Counted from the first letter of the stretch, positions 49,601-61,696 are shown. The stretch: 64,000 nt of DNA from Symsagittifera roscoffensis (GCF_963678635.1 NC_087063.1:72005617-72069616); one strand, 5' to 3'. Program-made: numbers and translations. The notes: generated from the letters alone by a model not told the origin.

Positions 49601-52600
49601 GGAGCAAAGACTGGCTCTGCCGTACCAGCTACTGGATCTAATGGCCCATCTGGAGCACCTGGAGCAACAACTGGCTCTGCCGTACCAGCTACTGGATCTA
49701 ATGGCCCATCTGGAGCACCTGGAGCAATAACTGGCTCTGCCGTACCAGCTACCGGATCTAATGGCCCATCTGGTGGACCTGGAGCAACAACTGGCTCTGC
49801 AGTACAAGCTACTGGATCTAATGGCCCATCTAGGGCACCTGGAGCTAAAACTGGCTCTGCCGTACCAGCAACTGGATCTAATGGCCCATCTGGAGCACCT
49901 GGAGCAACAACTGGCTCTGCCGTACCAGCTACTGGATCTAATGGCCCATCTGGAGGACCTGGAGCATCAACTGGCTCTGTCGTACCAACTATCGGACCTA
50001 ATGGCCCATCTGGAGGACCTGGAGCAACAACTGGCTCTGCCGTACCAGCTACCGGATCTAATGGCCCATCTGGAGGACCTGGAGCATCAACTGGCTCTGT
50101 CGTACTAACTATCGGATCTAATGGCCCATCTGGAGGACCTGGAGCATCAACTGGCTCTGCCGTACCAGCTACCGGATCTAATGGCCTATCTGGAGGACCT
50201 GGAGCATCATCTGGCTCTGCCGTACCAGCTACTGGATCTAATGGCCCACCTGGAGCTTCTGGAGCAACAACTGGCTCTGCCGTACCAGCTACTGGATCTA
50301 ATGGCCCATCTGGAGCACCTGGAGCAAAAACTGGCTCTGTCGTAGCAGCTACTGGATCTAATGGCCCCTCTGGAGCACCTGGAGCAACAACTGGCTCTGC
50401 CGTACCAGCTACTGGATCTAATGGCCCATCTGGAGCACCTGGAGCAACAACTGGCTCTGCCGTACCAGCTACCGGATCTAATGGCCCAACTGGGGGACCT
50501 GGAGCAACAACTGGCTCTGCAGTACCAGCTACTGGATCTAATGGCCCATCTGGAGCACCTGGAGCAAAAACTGGCTCTGGCGTACTAACTACTGGATCTA
50601 ATGGCCCATCTGGAGTACCTGGAGCATCAACTGGCTCTGCCGTATTAGCTACAGGATCTAATGGCCCATCTGGAGCACCTGGAGCAACAACTGGCTCTGC
50701 CGTACCAGCTACTGGATCTAATGGCCCATCTGGAGCACCTGGAGCAACAACTGGCTCTGTCGTACCAGCTACCGGATCTAATGGCCCAACTGGGGGACTT
50801 GGAGCATCAACTGGCTCTGCCGTATTAGCTACAGGATCTAATGGCCCATCTGGAGCACCTGGAGCAACAACTGGCTCTGCCGTACCAGCTACTGGATCTA
50901 ATGGCCCATCTGGAGCACCTGGAGCAACAACTGGCTCTGTCGTACCAGCTACCGGATCTAATGGCCCAACTGGGGGACTTGGAGCAACAACTGGCTCTGC
51001 CGTACCAGCTACCGGATCTAATGGCCCAACTGGGGGACCTGGAGCAACAACTGGCTCTGCAGTACCAGCTACTGGATCTAATGGCCCATCTGGAGGACCT
51101 GGAGTATCATCTGGCTCTGCTGTACAAGCTACTGGATCAAATGGCCCATCTGGAACACCTGGAGCAACAACGGGCTCTGCCGTACCAGCTACTGGATCTA
51201 ATGGCCCATCTGGAAGTCCTGGAGCTTCAACTCGCTCTGCCGTACCAGCTACCGGATCTAATGGCCCATCTCGAGGACCTGCAGCAACAACTGGCTCTCC
51301 CGTACCAGCTACTGGATCTAATGGCCCATCAGGAGCTACTGGAGCAACAACTGGTTCTGCCGTACCAGCTACTGGATCTAATGGCCCATCTGGAGGACCT
51401 GGAGCAAAAACTGGCTCTGCCGTACCAGCTACCAGATCTAATGGCCCATCTGGAGGACCTGGAGCATCATCAGGCTCTGCCGTACCAATTACCGGATCAA
51501 ATGGCCCTTCTGGAGGACCTGGAGCATCATCTGGCTCTGCCGTACCAGCTACTGGATCTAATGGTCCATCTGGAGCACCTGGAGCATTAACTGGCTCTGC
51601 TGTAACAGCTACTGGATCTAATGGCCCATCTGGAGGACCTGGAGCAACAACTGGCTCTCCCATACCAGCTACTGGATCTAATGGCCCATCTGGAGGACCT
51701 GGAGCAACAACTGGCTCTGCCGTACCAGCTACCAGATCTAATGGCCTATCTGGAGGACCTGGAGCATCATCTGGCTCTGCCGTACCAGCTACTGGATCTA
51801 ATGGCCCACCTGGAGCTTCTGGAGCAACAACTGGCTCTGCCGTACCAGCTACTGGATCTAATGGCCCATCTGGAGCACCTGGAGCAAAAACTGGCTCTGT
51901 CGTAGCAGCTACTGGATCTAATGGCCCCTCTGGAGCACCTGGAGCAACAACTGGCTCTGCCGTACCAGCTACTGGATCTAATGGCCCATCTGGAGCACCT
52001 GGAGCAACAACTGGCTCTGCCGTACCAGCTACCGGATCTAATGGTCCAACTGGGGGACCTGGAGCAACAACTGGCTCTGCAGTACCAGCTACTGGATCTA
52101 ATGGCCCATCTGGAGCACCTGGAGCAAAAACTGGCTCTGGCGTACTAACTACTGGATCTAATGGCCCATCTGGAGTACCTGGAGCATCAACTGGCTCTGC
52201 CGTATTAGCTACAGGATCTAATGGCCCATCTGGAGCACCTGGAGCAACAACTGGCTCTGCCGTACCAGCTACTGGATCTAATGGCCCATCTGGAGCACCT
52301 GGAGCAACAACTGGCTCGGTCGTACCAGCTACCGGATCTAATGGCCCAACTGGGGGACTTGGAGCAACAACTGGCTCTGCCGTACCAGCTACCGGATCTA
52401 ATGGCCCAACTGGGGGACCTGGAGCAACAACTGGCTCTGCAGTACCAGCTACTGGATCTAATGGCCCATCTGGAGCACCTGGAGCAACAACTGGCTCTGC
52501 CGTAACAGCTACTGGATCTAATGGCCCATCTGGAGGACCTGGAGTATCATCTGGCTCTGCTGTACAAGCTACTGGATCAAATGGCCCATCTGGAACACCT

Positions 52601-55600
52601 GGAGCAACAACTGGCTCTGCCGTACCAGCTACTGGATCTAATGGCCCATCTGGAAGTCCTGGAGCTTCCACTCGCTCTGCCGTACCAGCTACCGGATCTA
52701 ATGGCCCATCTCGAGGACCTGGAGCAACAACTGGCTCTCCCGTACCAGCTACTGGATCTAATGGCCCATCAGGAGCTACTAGAGCAACAACTGGTTCTGC
52801 CTTACCAGCTACTGGATCTAATGGCCCATCTGGAGGACCTGGAGCAACAACTGGCTCTGCCGTACCAGCTACCAGATCTAATGGCCCATCTGGAGGACCT
52901 GGAGCATCATCAGGCTCTGCCGTACCAATTACCGGATCAAATGGCCCTTCTGGAGGACCTGGAGCATCATCTGGCTCTGCCGTACCAGCTACTGGATCTA
53001 ATGGCCCATCTGGAGCACCTGGAGCATTAACTGGCTCTGCTGTAACAGCTACTGGATCTAATGGCCCATCTGGAGGACCTGGAGCATCAACTGGCTCTGC
53101 CGTACCAGCTACCGGATCTAATGGCCCATCTGGAGGACCTGGAGCATCATCTGGTTCTGCCGTACCAGCTACTGGATCTAATGGGCCATCTGGAGGACCT
53201 GGAGCATCATCTGGCTCTGCCGTACCAGCTACTGGATCTAATGGCCCATCTGGAGCACCTGGAGCAACAACTGGCTCTGCCGTACCAGCTACTGGATCTA
53301 ATGGCCCATCTGGAGGATCTGGATCATCAACTGGCTCTGCCGTACCAGCTACCGGATCTAATGGGCCATCTGGAGGACCGGGAGGATCATCTGGCTCTGC
53401 CGTACCAATTACCGGATCTAATGGCGCATCTGGAGCACCTGGAGCATTAACTGGCTCTGCTGTAACAGCTACTGGATCTAATGGCCCATCTGGAGGACCT
53501 GGAGCATCAACTGGCTCTGCCGTACCAGCTACCGGATCTAATGGCCCATCTGGAGGACCTGGAGCAACAACTGGCTCTGCAGTACCAGCCACTGGATCTA
53601 ATGGCCCATCTGGAGCACCTGGAGCAACAACTGGCTCTCCCATACCAGCTACTGGATCTAATGGCCCATCTGGAGGACCTGGAGCATCATCTGGTTCTGC
53701 CGTACCAGCTACTGGATCTAATGGGCCATCTGGAGGACCTGGAGCATCATCTGGCTCTGCCGTACCAGCTACTGGATCTAATGGCCCATCTGGAGCACCT
53801 GGAGCAACAACTGGCTCTGCCGTACCAGCTACTGGATCTAATGGCCCATCTGGAGGATCTGGATCATCAACTGGCTCTGCCGTACCAGCTACCGGATCTA
53901 ATGGGCCATCTGGAGGACCGGGAGGATCATCTGGCTCTGCCGTACCAATTACCGGATCTAATGGCGCATCTGGAGGACCTGGAGCATCATATGGCTCTGC
54001 CGTACCAGCTACTGGATCTAATGGCCCATCTGGAGGACCTGGATCATCATCTGGCTCTGCCGTACCAGCTACTGGATCTAATGGCTCATCTGGAGCACCT
54101 GGAGCAACAACTGGCTCTGCCGTAACAGCTAATGGGTCTAATGGCCCATCTGGAGGACCTGGAGCATCATCTGGCTCTGCCGTACCAGCTACTGGATCTA
54201 ATGGGCCATCTGGAGCTCCTGGAGCAACAACTGGCTCGGCCATACAAGCTACTGGATCTAGTGGCCCATCTGGAGGCCCTGGAGCGTCATCTGGCTCTGC
54301 CGTACCAGCTACTGGATCTAATGGGCCATCTGGAGCTCCTGGAGCAACAACTGGCTCGGCCATTGCAGCTACTGGATCTAATGGCCCATCTGGAGGACCT
54401 GGAGCATCAACTGGCTCTGCAGTACCAGCCACTGGATCTATTGGCCCATCTGGAGGACCTGGAGCAACAACTGGCTCTGCAGTACCAGCCACTGGATCTA
54501 ATAGCCCATCTGGAGGACCTGGAGCAACAACTGGCTCTGCAGTACCAGCCACTGGATCTAATGGCCCATCTGGAGCACCTGGAGCATCATCTGGCTCTGC
54601 TGTACCAGCTACTGGATCTAATGGCCCATCTGGAGCAGCTGGAGCAACAACTGGCTCTGCCGTACCAGCTACCGGTTCTAATGGCCCATCTGGAGGACCT
54701 GGAGCAACAACTGGCTCTGCGGTACCAGCCACTGGATCTAATGGCCCATCTGGAGCACCTGGAGCAACAACTGGCTCTCCCATACCAGCTACTGGATCTA
54801 ATGGCCCATCTGGAGGACCTGGAGCATCAACTGGCTCTGCCGTACCAGCTACTGGATCTAATGGCCCATCTGGAGGACCTGGAGCATCATCTGGCTCTGC
54901 CGTACCAGCTACTGGATCTAATGATCCATCTGGAGGACCTGGAGTAACAACTGGCTCTGCCGTACCAGCTACTGGATCTAATGGCCCATCTGGAGGATCT
55001 GTATCATCAACTGGCTCTGTCGTACCAGCTACCGGATCTAATGGTCAATCTGGAGGACCTGGAGCATCATCTGGCTCTACCGTACCAATTACCGGATCTA
55101 ATGGCCCATCTGGAGGACCTGGAGCATCATATGGCTCTGCCGTACCAGCTACTGGATCTATTGGCCCATCTGGAGGACTTGGAGCATCATCTGGTGCTGC
55201 CGTACCAGCTACTGGACCTAATGGCACATCTGGAGCACCTGGAGCAACAACTGGCTCTGCCGTAACAGCTACTGGATCTAATGGCCCATCTGGAGGACCT
55301 GGAGCATCACCTGGCTCTGCCGTACCAGCTACTGGATCTAATGGACCATCTGGAGCTCCTGGAGCAACAACTGGCTCGGCCATACCAGCTACTGGATCTA
55401 GTGGCCCATCTGGAGGACCTGGAGCATCATATGGCTCTGCCGTACCAGCTACTGCATCTAATGGGCCATCTGGAGCTCCTGGAGCAACAACTGGCTCGGC
55501 CATACCAGCTACTGGATCTAAAGGCCCATCTGGAGCACCTGGAGCAACAACTGGCTCTGCCGTACCAGCTACTGGATCTAATGGCCCATCTGGAGGATCT

Positions 55601-58600
55601 GTATCATCAACTGGCTCTGCCGTACCAGCTACCGGATCTAATGGTCCATCTGGAGGACCTGGAGTATCATCTGGATCTGCCGTACCAATTACCGGATCTA
55701 ATGGCCCATCTGGAGGACCTGGAGCATCATATGGCTCTGCCGTACCAGCTACTGGATCTAATGGCCCATCTGGAGGACCTGGAGCATCATCTGGCTCTGC
55801 CGTACCAGCTACTGGACCTAATGGCCCATCTGGAGCACCTGGAGCAACAACTGGCTCTGCCGTAACAGCTACTGGATCTAATGGCCCATCTGGAGGACCT
55901 GGAGCATCATCTGGCTCTGCCGTACCAGCTACTGGATCTAATGGGCCGTCTGGAGCTCCTGGAGCAACAACTGGCTCGGCCATACCAGCTACTGGATCTA
56001 GTGGCCCATCTGGAGGACCTGGAGCATCATATGGCTCTGCTGTACCAGCTACCGGATCTAATGGCCCATCTAGAAGACCTGGAGCAACAACAGGCTCTGC
56101 AGTACCAGCTACTGGAACGATTGGCCCAACTGGAGCACCTGGAGCAACAACTGGCTCTGCCGTATCAGCTACTGGATCTAGTGGCACATCTGCAGGACCT
56201 GGAGCAACAACTGGATCCGCAATACCAGCTACTGGATCTAATGGCCCATCTGGAGGGCCTGGAGCAACGACTGGCTCTGCCGTACCAGCTACCGGATCTA
56301 ATGGCCCATCTGGAGGACCTGGAGCAACAAGTGGCTCTGCCGTACCTGCTACTGGATCTAATGGTCCATCTAGAGCTCCTGGAGTAACAACTGGCTCGGC
56401 CATACCAGCTACTGGATCTAATGGCCCATCTGGAGGAACTGGGGCAACAACTGGCTCTGTCGTACCTGCTACCGGATCTAATGGCCCATCTGGAGGGCCT
56501 GGAGCAACAACTGGCTCTGCCGTACCGGCTACCGGATCTAATGGCCCATCTAGAGGACCTGGAGCATCAACTGGCTCTGCCGTACCAGCTACTGGATCTA
56601 ATGGCCCATCTGGAGCATCTGGAGCAACAACTGGCTCTGCCGTAACAGCTACTGGATCTAATGGCCCATCTGGAGGACCTGGACCATCATCTGGCTCTGC
56701 CGTACCAGCTACTGGATCTAATGGCCCATCTGGAACTCCTGGAGTAACAACTAGCTCTGCCGTACCAGCTACCGGATCTAATGGCCCATCTGGAGGAACT
56801 GGAGCAACAACTGGCTCTGTCGTACCTGCTACCGGATCTAATGGCCCATCTGGAGGACCTGGAGCATCAACTGGCTCTGCCGTACCAGCTACAGGATCTA
56901 ATGGCCCATCTGGAGCTCCTGGAGTAACAACTAGCTCTGGCGTACCAGCTACCGGATCTAATGGGCCATCTGGAGGAACTGGAGCAACAACTGGCTCTGT
57001 CGTACCTGCTACCGGATCTAATGGCCCATCTGGAGGACCTGGAGCATCAACTGGCTCTGCCGTACCAGCTATCGGATCTAATGGCCCATCTGGAGGACCT
57101 GGAGCAACAAATGGCTCTGCCGTACCGGCTACCGGATCTAATGGCCCATCTAGAGGACCTGGAGCATCAACTGGCTCTGCCGTACCAGCTACTAGATCTA
57201 ATGGCCCATCTGGAGGACCTGGAGCAACAAGTGGCTCTGCCGTACCTGCTACTAGATCTAATGGCCCATCTGGAGGACCTGGAGCATCAACTGGCTCTGC
57301 CGTACCAGCTACAGGATCTAATGGCCCATCTGGAGCTCCTGGAGTAACAACTAGCTCTGGCGTACCAGCTACCGGATCTAATGGGCCATCTGGAGGAACT
57401 GGAGCAACAACTGGCTCTGTCGTACCTGCTACCGGATCTAATGGCCCATCTGGAGGACCTGGAGCATCAACTGGCTCTGCCGTACCAGCTATCGGATCTA
57501 ATGGCCCATCTGGAGGACCTGGAGCAACAAATGGCTCTGCCGTACCGGCTACCGGATCTAATGGCCCATCTAGAGGACCTGGAGCATCAACTGGCTCTGC
57601 CGTACCAGCTACTAGATCTAATGGCCCATCTGGAGGACCTGGAGCAACAAGTGGCTCTGCCGTACCTGCTACTAGATCTAATGGCCCATCTGGAGGACCT
57701 GGAGCATCAACTGGCTCTGCCGTACCAGCTACCGGATCTAATGGCCCATCTGGAGGACCTGGAGCAACAAGTGGCTCTGCCGTACCTGCTACCGGATCTA
57801 ATGGCCCATCTGGAGGACCTGGAGCAACAACTGGCTCTGCCGTACCGGCTACCGGATCTAATGGCCCATCTAGAGGACCTGGAGCATCAACTGGCTCTGC
57901 CGTACCAGCTACTGGATCTAATGGCCCATCTGGAGGACCTGGAGCAACAAGTGGCTCTGTCGTACCTGCTACTAGATCTAATGGCCCATCTGGAGGACCT
58001 GGAGCATCAACTGGCTCTGCCGTATCAGCTACCGGATCTAATGGCCCATCTGGAGGACATGGAGCAACAAGTGGCTCTGCCGTACCTGCTACCGGATCTA
58101 ATGGCCCATCTGGAGGACCTGGAGCATCAACTGGCTCTGTCGTACCAGCTACCGGATCTAATGGCCCATCTGGAGGACCTGGAGCATCAACTGGCTCTGC
58201 CGTACATGCTACCGGATCTAATGGCCCATCTGGAGCTCCTGGAGTAACAACTAGCTCTGGCGTACCAGCTACCGGATCTAATGGGCCATCTGGAGGAACT
58301 GGAGCAACAACTGGCTCTGTCGTACCTGCTACCGGATCTAATGGCCCATCTGGAGGACCTGGAGCATCAACTGGCTCTGCCGTACCAGCTATCGGATCTA
58401 ATGGCCCATCTGGAGGATCTGGAGCAACAAATGGCTCTGCCGTACCGGCTACCGGATCTAATGGCCCATCTAGAGGACCTGGAGCATCAACTGGCTCTGC
58501 CGTACCAGCTACTAGATCTAATGGCCCATCTGGAGGACCTGGAGCAACAAGTGGCTCTGCCGTACCTGCTACTAGATCTAATGGCCCATCTGGAGGACCT

Positions 58601-59773
58601 GGAGCATCAACTGGCTCTGCCGTACCAGCTACCGGATCTAATGGCCCATCTGGAGGACCTGGAGCAACAAGTGGCTCTGCCGTACCTGCTACCGGATCTA
58701 ATGGCCCATCTGGAGGACCTGGAGCAACAACTGGCTCTGCCGTACCGGCTACCGGATCTAATGGCCCATCTAGAGGACCTGGAGCATCAACTGGCTCTGC
58801 CGTACCAGCTACTGGATCTAATGGCCCATCTGGAGGACCTGGAGCAACAAGTGGCTCTGTCGTACCTGCTACTAGATCTAATGGCCCATCTGGAGGACCT
58901 GGAGCATCAACTGGCTCTGCCGTATCAGCTACCGGATCTAATGGCCCATCTGGAGGACATGGAGCAACAAGTGGCTCTGCCGTACCTGCTACCGGATCTA
59001 ATGGCCCATCTGGAGGACCTGGAGCATCAACTGGCTCTGTCGTACCAGCTACCGGATCTAATGGCCCATCTGGAGGACCTGGAGCATCAACTGGCTCTGT
59101 CGTACCAGCTACCGGATCTAATGGCCCATCTGGAGGACCTGGAGCAACAATTGGCTCTGCCGTACCTGCTACTGGATCTAATGGCCCATCTGGAGCTCCT
59201 GGAGCAACAACTGGCTCTGCCGTACCAGCTACCGGATCTAATGGCCCATCTAGAGGACCTGGAGCATCAAGTGGCTCTGCCGTACCTGCTACTGGATCTA
59301 ATGGCCCATCTGGAGGACCTGGAGCATCAACGGGCTCTGCCAAACCAGTTACTGGATCTAATGGACCATCTGGAGCTCCTGGAGCAACAACTGGCTCTGC
59401 CGTAGCAGCTACTGGATCTAATGGCCCATCTAGAGGACCTGGAAGCACGGCTGTGCCAGCGGCCCCAATTGCAGGATCAAATGGCAGCTCGACTTCTCTA
59501 GGGGGTGGATTTGGTGGATCTCCAACCCCTATGCCTAACAATCCTACCTTCAAACCCAACCCCATTACCCCACCTCCACCCCCTGGCCCGTCGTCTTCTT
59601 CAGACTCGGATGACTACGATGACTACATAAACCAGCAATATATCATCCATGTCCAGTTTGCGTCTGCCCCGTCCTTGATCAGTTCGTACCTGTCCCTGTT
59701 ATCTTCTCTTCTCGTCTGCGTGTTCACATTCTGCTGGCTCACTTACAGATTCGGCAGACAACTTTCATTATGA
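28684..59773 (+). CDS. Giant exon of VWA-mucin gene: repetitive surface protein with C-terminal membrane anchor
   Basis: A single exon of about 31 kb, entered in phase 1 after AG at 28682-28683. The order is: (1) the second half of a VWA domain, VIVVTDGRASDP and LNIEVFAIGVSQ through RKYDSL (to about 28950), ending near two Cys; (2) a Ser/Thr linker to 29159; (3) 28 copies of a 27-residue basic repeat (29160-31391); (4) about 460 copies of a 20-residue repeat, consensus GSNGPSGAPGATTGSAVPAT (31392 to about 59442); (5) a proline-rich and DSDDYDDY acidic linker; (6) a hydrophobic segment at about 59670-59745 followed by RFGRQLSL and TGA. I checked the phase by eye from 36059 to 40949 and saw no stop; from 40949 it is continuously open. 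The frame changes only across the 200-N gap (35858-36057), an artefact of gap sizing. Such a protein would be a heavily O-glycosylated, extended cell-surface or matrix molecule with an adhesive N-terminal domain. This function is inferred from architecture alone. Confidence 0.85.
29160..31391 (+). repeat. 81-bp coding repeat array (28 units)
   Basis: I count 28 units, nearly all 27 residues long. The unit starts TLP(S/N)NITSLLKTTPK and continues with (M/L)P(S/T)VSSKTPS(L/I)P. The first ~8 units are the most divergent, and one is short. Nearly every unit has an N-X-T sequon (NIT, NLT or NFT), many Ser/Thr/Pro and 2-3 Lys, so the domain is basic and likely glycosylated. The middle units are very similar, suggesting recent exchange. 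Confidence 0.92.
31392..59442 (+). repeat. 60-bp coding minisatellite (about 460 units)
   Basis: The unit encodes 20 residues, consensus GSNGPSGAPGATTGSAVPAT, with main variants GGPGASTG, GGPGASSG and GRPGASSG. After an irregular start (31392-31560) the 60-base register is kept almost without indel. The exceptions I found are five insertions of the same 9 bases (encoding an extra APG) near 42420, 43860, 44350, 45565 and 45990. Higher-order copies are visible with spacings of 480, 840, 1560, 420 and 900 bases. Each unit has four consecutive G-X-Y triplets (GSN GPS GAP GAT), then a non-collagen break. Residues are almost all uncharged and there is no Cys. Confidence 0.95.
35858..36057. other. 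Assembly gap (200 N) inside the repeat array
   Basis: Exactly 200 N, a common placeholder for unknown length. The flanks match an uninterrupted copy at about 36480-36560, where only 15 bases separate the corresponding ends. True length is therefore probably 15 plus a multiple of 60. 200 is not a multiple of 3, which is why the frame differs on the two sides. Confidence 0.9.
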
Positions 59774-59863
59774 GTCAGCAGCTTGCTCTATTAGTCCAAA
59801 TATCAGTCCCGAAAAGCTTGTTTCAATTCTTAAACAAAGGTTCAACTTTTAAACCACATCGCA

Positions 59864-59869
59864 AATAAA
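59864..59869 (+). terminator. Polyadenylation signal AATAAA
   Basis: AATAAA lies 91 bases after the stop codon of the giant exon and directly before the left end of the inverted-repeat element at 59874. It is the first such hexamer after the stop that I see and fits a short 3' untranslated region. Confidence 0.6.
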
Positions 59870-59873
59870 AAGA

Positions 59874-61696
59874 CCTGTAACATAGGTTACCCGCACCGAG
59901 CGCCCATGGATTCTAATCGATTAAAATGGATTCTCGAGACAAAAATAATCCATTGCAGATGTACAATTCAGACATCGAAATCGATTATATTGCCATTATA
60001 ATCGATTACGTTTGAAAAAAGAATCAATTATAATCCATATTAAACCATTATAATTGATTATAATCCATTATTTTTGGCACTGAAATTGCTTATTTTTGCA
60101 ACATAAAAATCCTTTATAATACATTATATTATTTGAAATAAATTCGAATATTTTATTAGAATTTTAGCAAGTTTTGCAGGAAATTTTCAAAAGGTATGCC
60201 ATGTATTCTACTAAATCCTCCCCCAAAGTCTACCAATAAATAGGGGGGGGGGGGGGTAGGGGCGAATGGCAGTTGTGCAAAACTGACAGGGAGTGGGGGG
60301 GGGGTAAAGTAAACTGAGGGGGGAGTTATAGCAAACTGAGGAGGAAGTTATAGTAAACTGAGGGGGGGTTAAAGCAAACTGAGGGGGAGTTATAGTAAAC
60401 TTAGGGGGGAGTTAAAGTAAACTGGGGGGAGGGTTAAGTAAACTGTGTTCCGGAGTGGGGGGAGAAAACGAGGAGGAGGGGGGGGGGGTAAAGTAAACGG
60501 AGGGGAACACCGTTCAAACCACAATTTATACAAATTATTTTAATTTTAATGTGAAATGTAACAATTTATGAAACGTATTACGTAGCAACTGCACTAAACG
60601 AAATGAGACCCGCACCGAGCGCCCATGGATTCTAATCGATAATAATGGATTCCCGAGACAAAAATAATCGATTATAATCCATTACGGATGTAAAATTCAG
60701 ACCACGAAATCGATCATATAGCCATTATAATCGATTATTTTTGAACAAATATAATCCATTATAATCCATTATAATCGATTCTAATCCATTATTTTTATCA
60801 CTGAAATCGATTATTTTTGCCAAGATAATCCATTATAATCGATTATTTTGAAATAAAAATTCATTATAATCCATTATAATTGATTATAATCCATTTCATT
60901 TTTAGAACTAAATTCGATTGTTTTTGCAAAACTTTGCAAATTTTGCGAGAAGTTTGCAGAATTTATGCCTTGTCTTTTACTAAATGCCATGTCTCAATTT
61001 CGTCCCCTCGCCCCCTCAAGCTTTTACCCCCACCCCCACCCCCTACTAAAGGGGCAGGGTAAAATGGGGGGAGGGGTGTAAACTGGGGGTTATAAACTGG
61101 GGGGGTGGGGAAGTGGTATAATTGGACAAAGATTATAATCCATTTTGGATGTAAATTTCAGACCACGAAATCGATTATATTGCCATTATAATCGATTATT
61201 TTTGAGAAAAAATAATCCATTATAATCTATTATAATTGATTATAAACCATTATTTTTGTCACTGAAATCGATTATTTTGAAATAAAAATTCATTATAATC
61301 CATTATAATTGATTATAATCCATTTCATTTTTAGAACTAAATTCGATTAGTTTTGCAAAATTTTGCAAATTTTGCGAAAAGTTTGCAGAATTTATGCCCT
61401 GTCTTTTACTAAATGCCATGTCTCAACTTCGTCCCCTCGCCCCCTCAAGCTTTCTTACACCCCCCCCCCCCCCAAACGCTATAGGGGCTGGGTAAACTGG
61501 AGGGGGGCGGTAAATGCGGTAAATGGTGGGAGGGGGGGGGGGGTTTGGAGGAAAGAGATCTTTTTTTTGCTGCGAGTAAAGGTAAACATTTGATAAAGAC
61601 AAACGAACACAAACAAGGCATCTCAACCAAAAAGTCGCCACTCAACCAATGATTATGATTCATGGGCGCTCGGTGCGGGTATTCATATGTTACAGG
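59874..61696. mobile_element. Inverted-repeat element with internal repeats
   Basis: The left end reads CCTGTAACATA, then ACCCGCACCGAGCGCCCATG. The right end (61656-61696) is the inverted copy of both blocks, giving ~40-bp terminal inverted repeats. An additional ACCCGCACCGAGCGCCCATG occurs at about 60608, in direct orientation. The interior has three related units starting about 59890, 60608 and 61120, rich in ATAATCGATTATAATCCATT motifs, and two of them share an ~200-base segment ending ccctcgccccctcaagctt. No transposase frame is present and I see no clear target duplication. The superfamily is not determined. Confidence 0.7.
60241..60515 (+). repeat. G-run minisatellite
   Basis: Imperfect tandem units of about 25-30 bases, of the form (a)AAGTAAACTGAGGGGGG with G-runs of 5-13, are repeated about eight times inside the inverted-repeat element. 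The many closely spaced G-runs could form G-quadruplexes on the + strand. Weaker G- and C-runs recur at 61025-61105 and 61455-61550. Confidence 0.7.

Noticed and set aside
40330-54783. Minus-strand open frame of 4,817 codons as a gene
   Set aside because: It is open only because the 60-base unit has no stop in this frame. It has no start context, no non-repetitive domain at either end, and the sense frame has VWA and membrane segments.
31771-59405. Series of plus-strand frames of MAHLEDLEQQLALPYQLLDL type (coiled-coil-like)
   Set aside because: Second-frame readings of the same 60-base unit, repeatedly cut by stops and without unique sequence.
31392-59442. CRISPR-like array
   Set aside because: Repeats are directly adjacent 60-base coding units with no spacers, in a eukaryotic exon.
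55045-59565. Minus-strand open frame of 1,506 codons at the array end
   Set aside because: Antisense reading of the array and the C-terminal linker. No independent support.
61363-61663. Proline/arginine-rich frames near the right inverted repeat
   Set aside because: They arise from C- and G-runs and repeat in the internal units of the inverted-repeat element.
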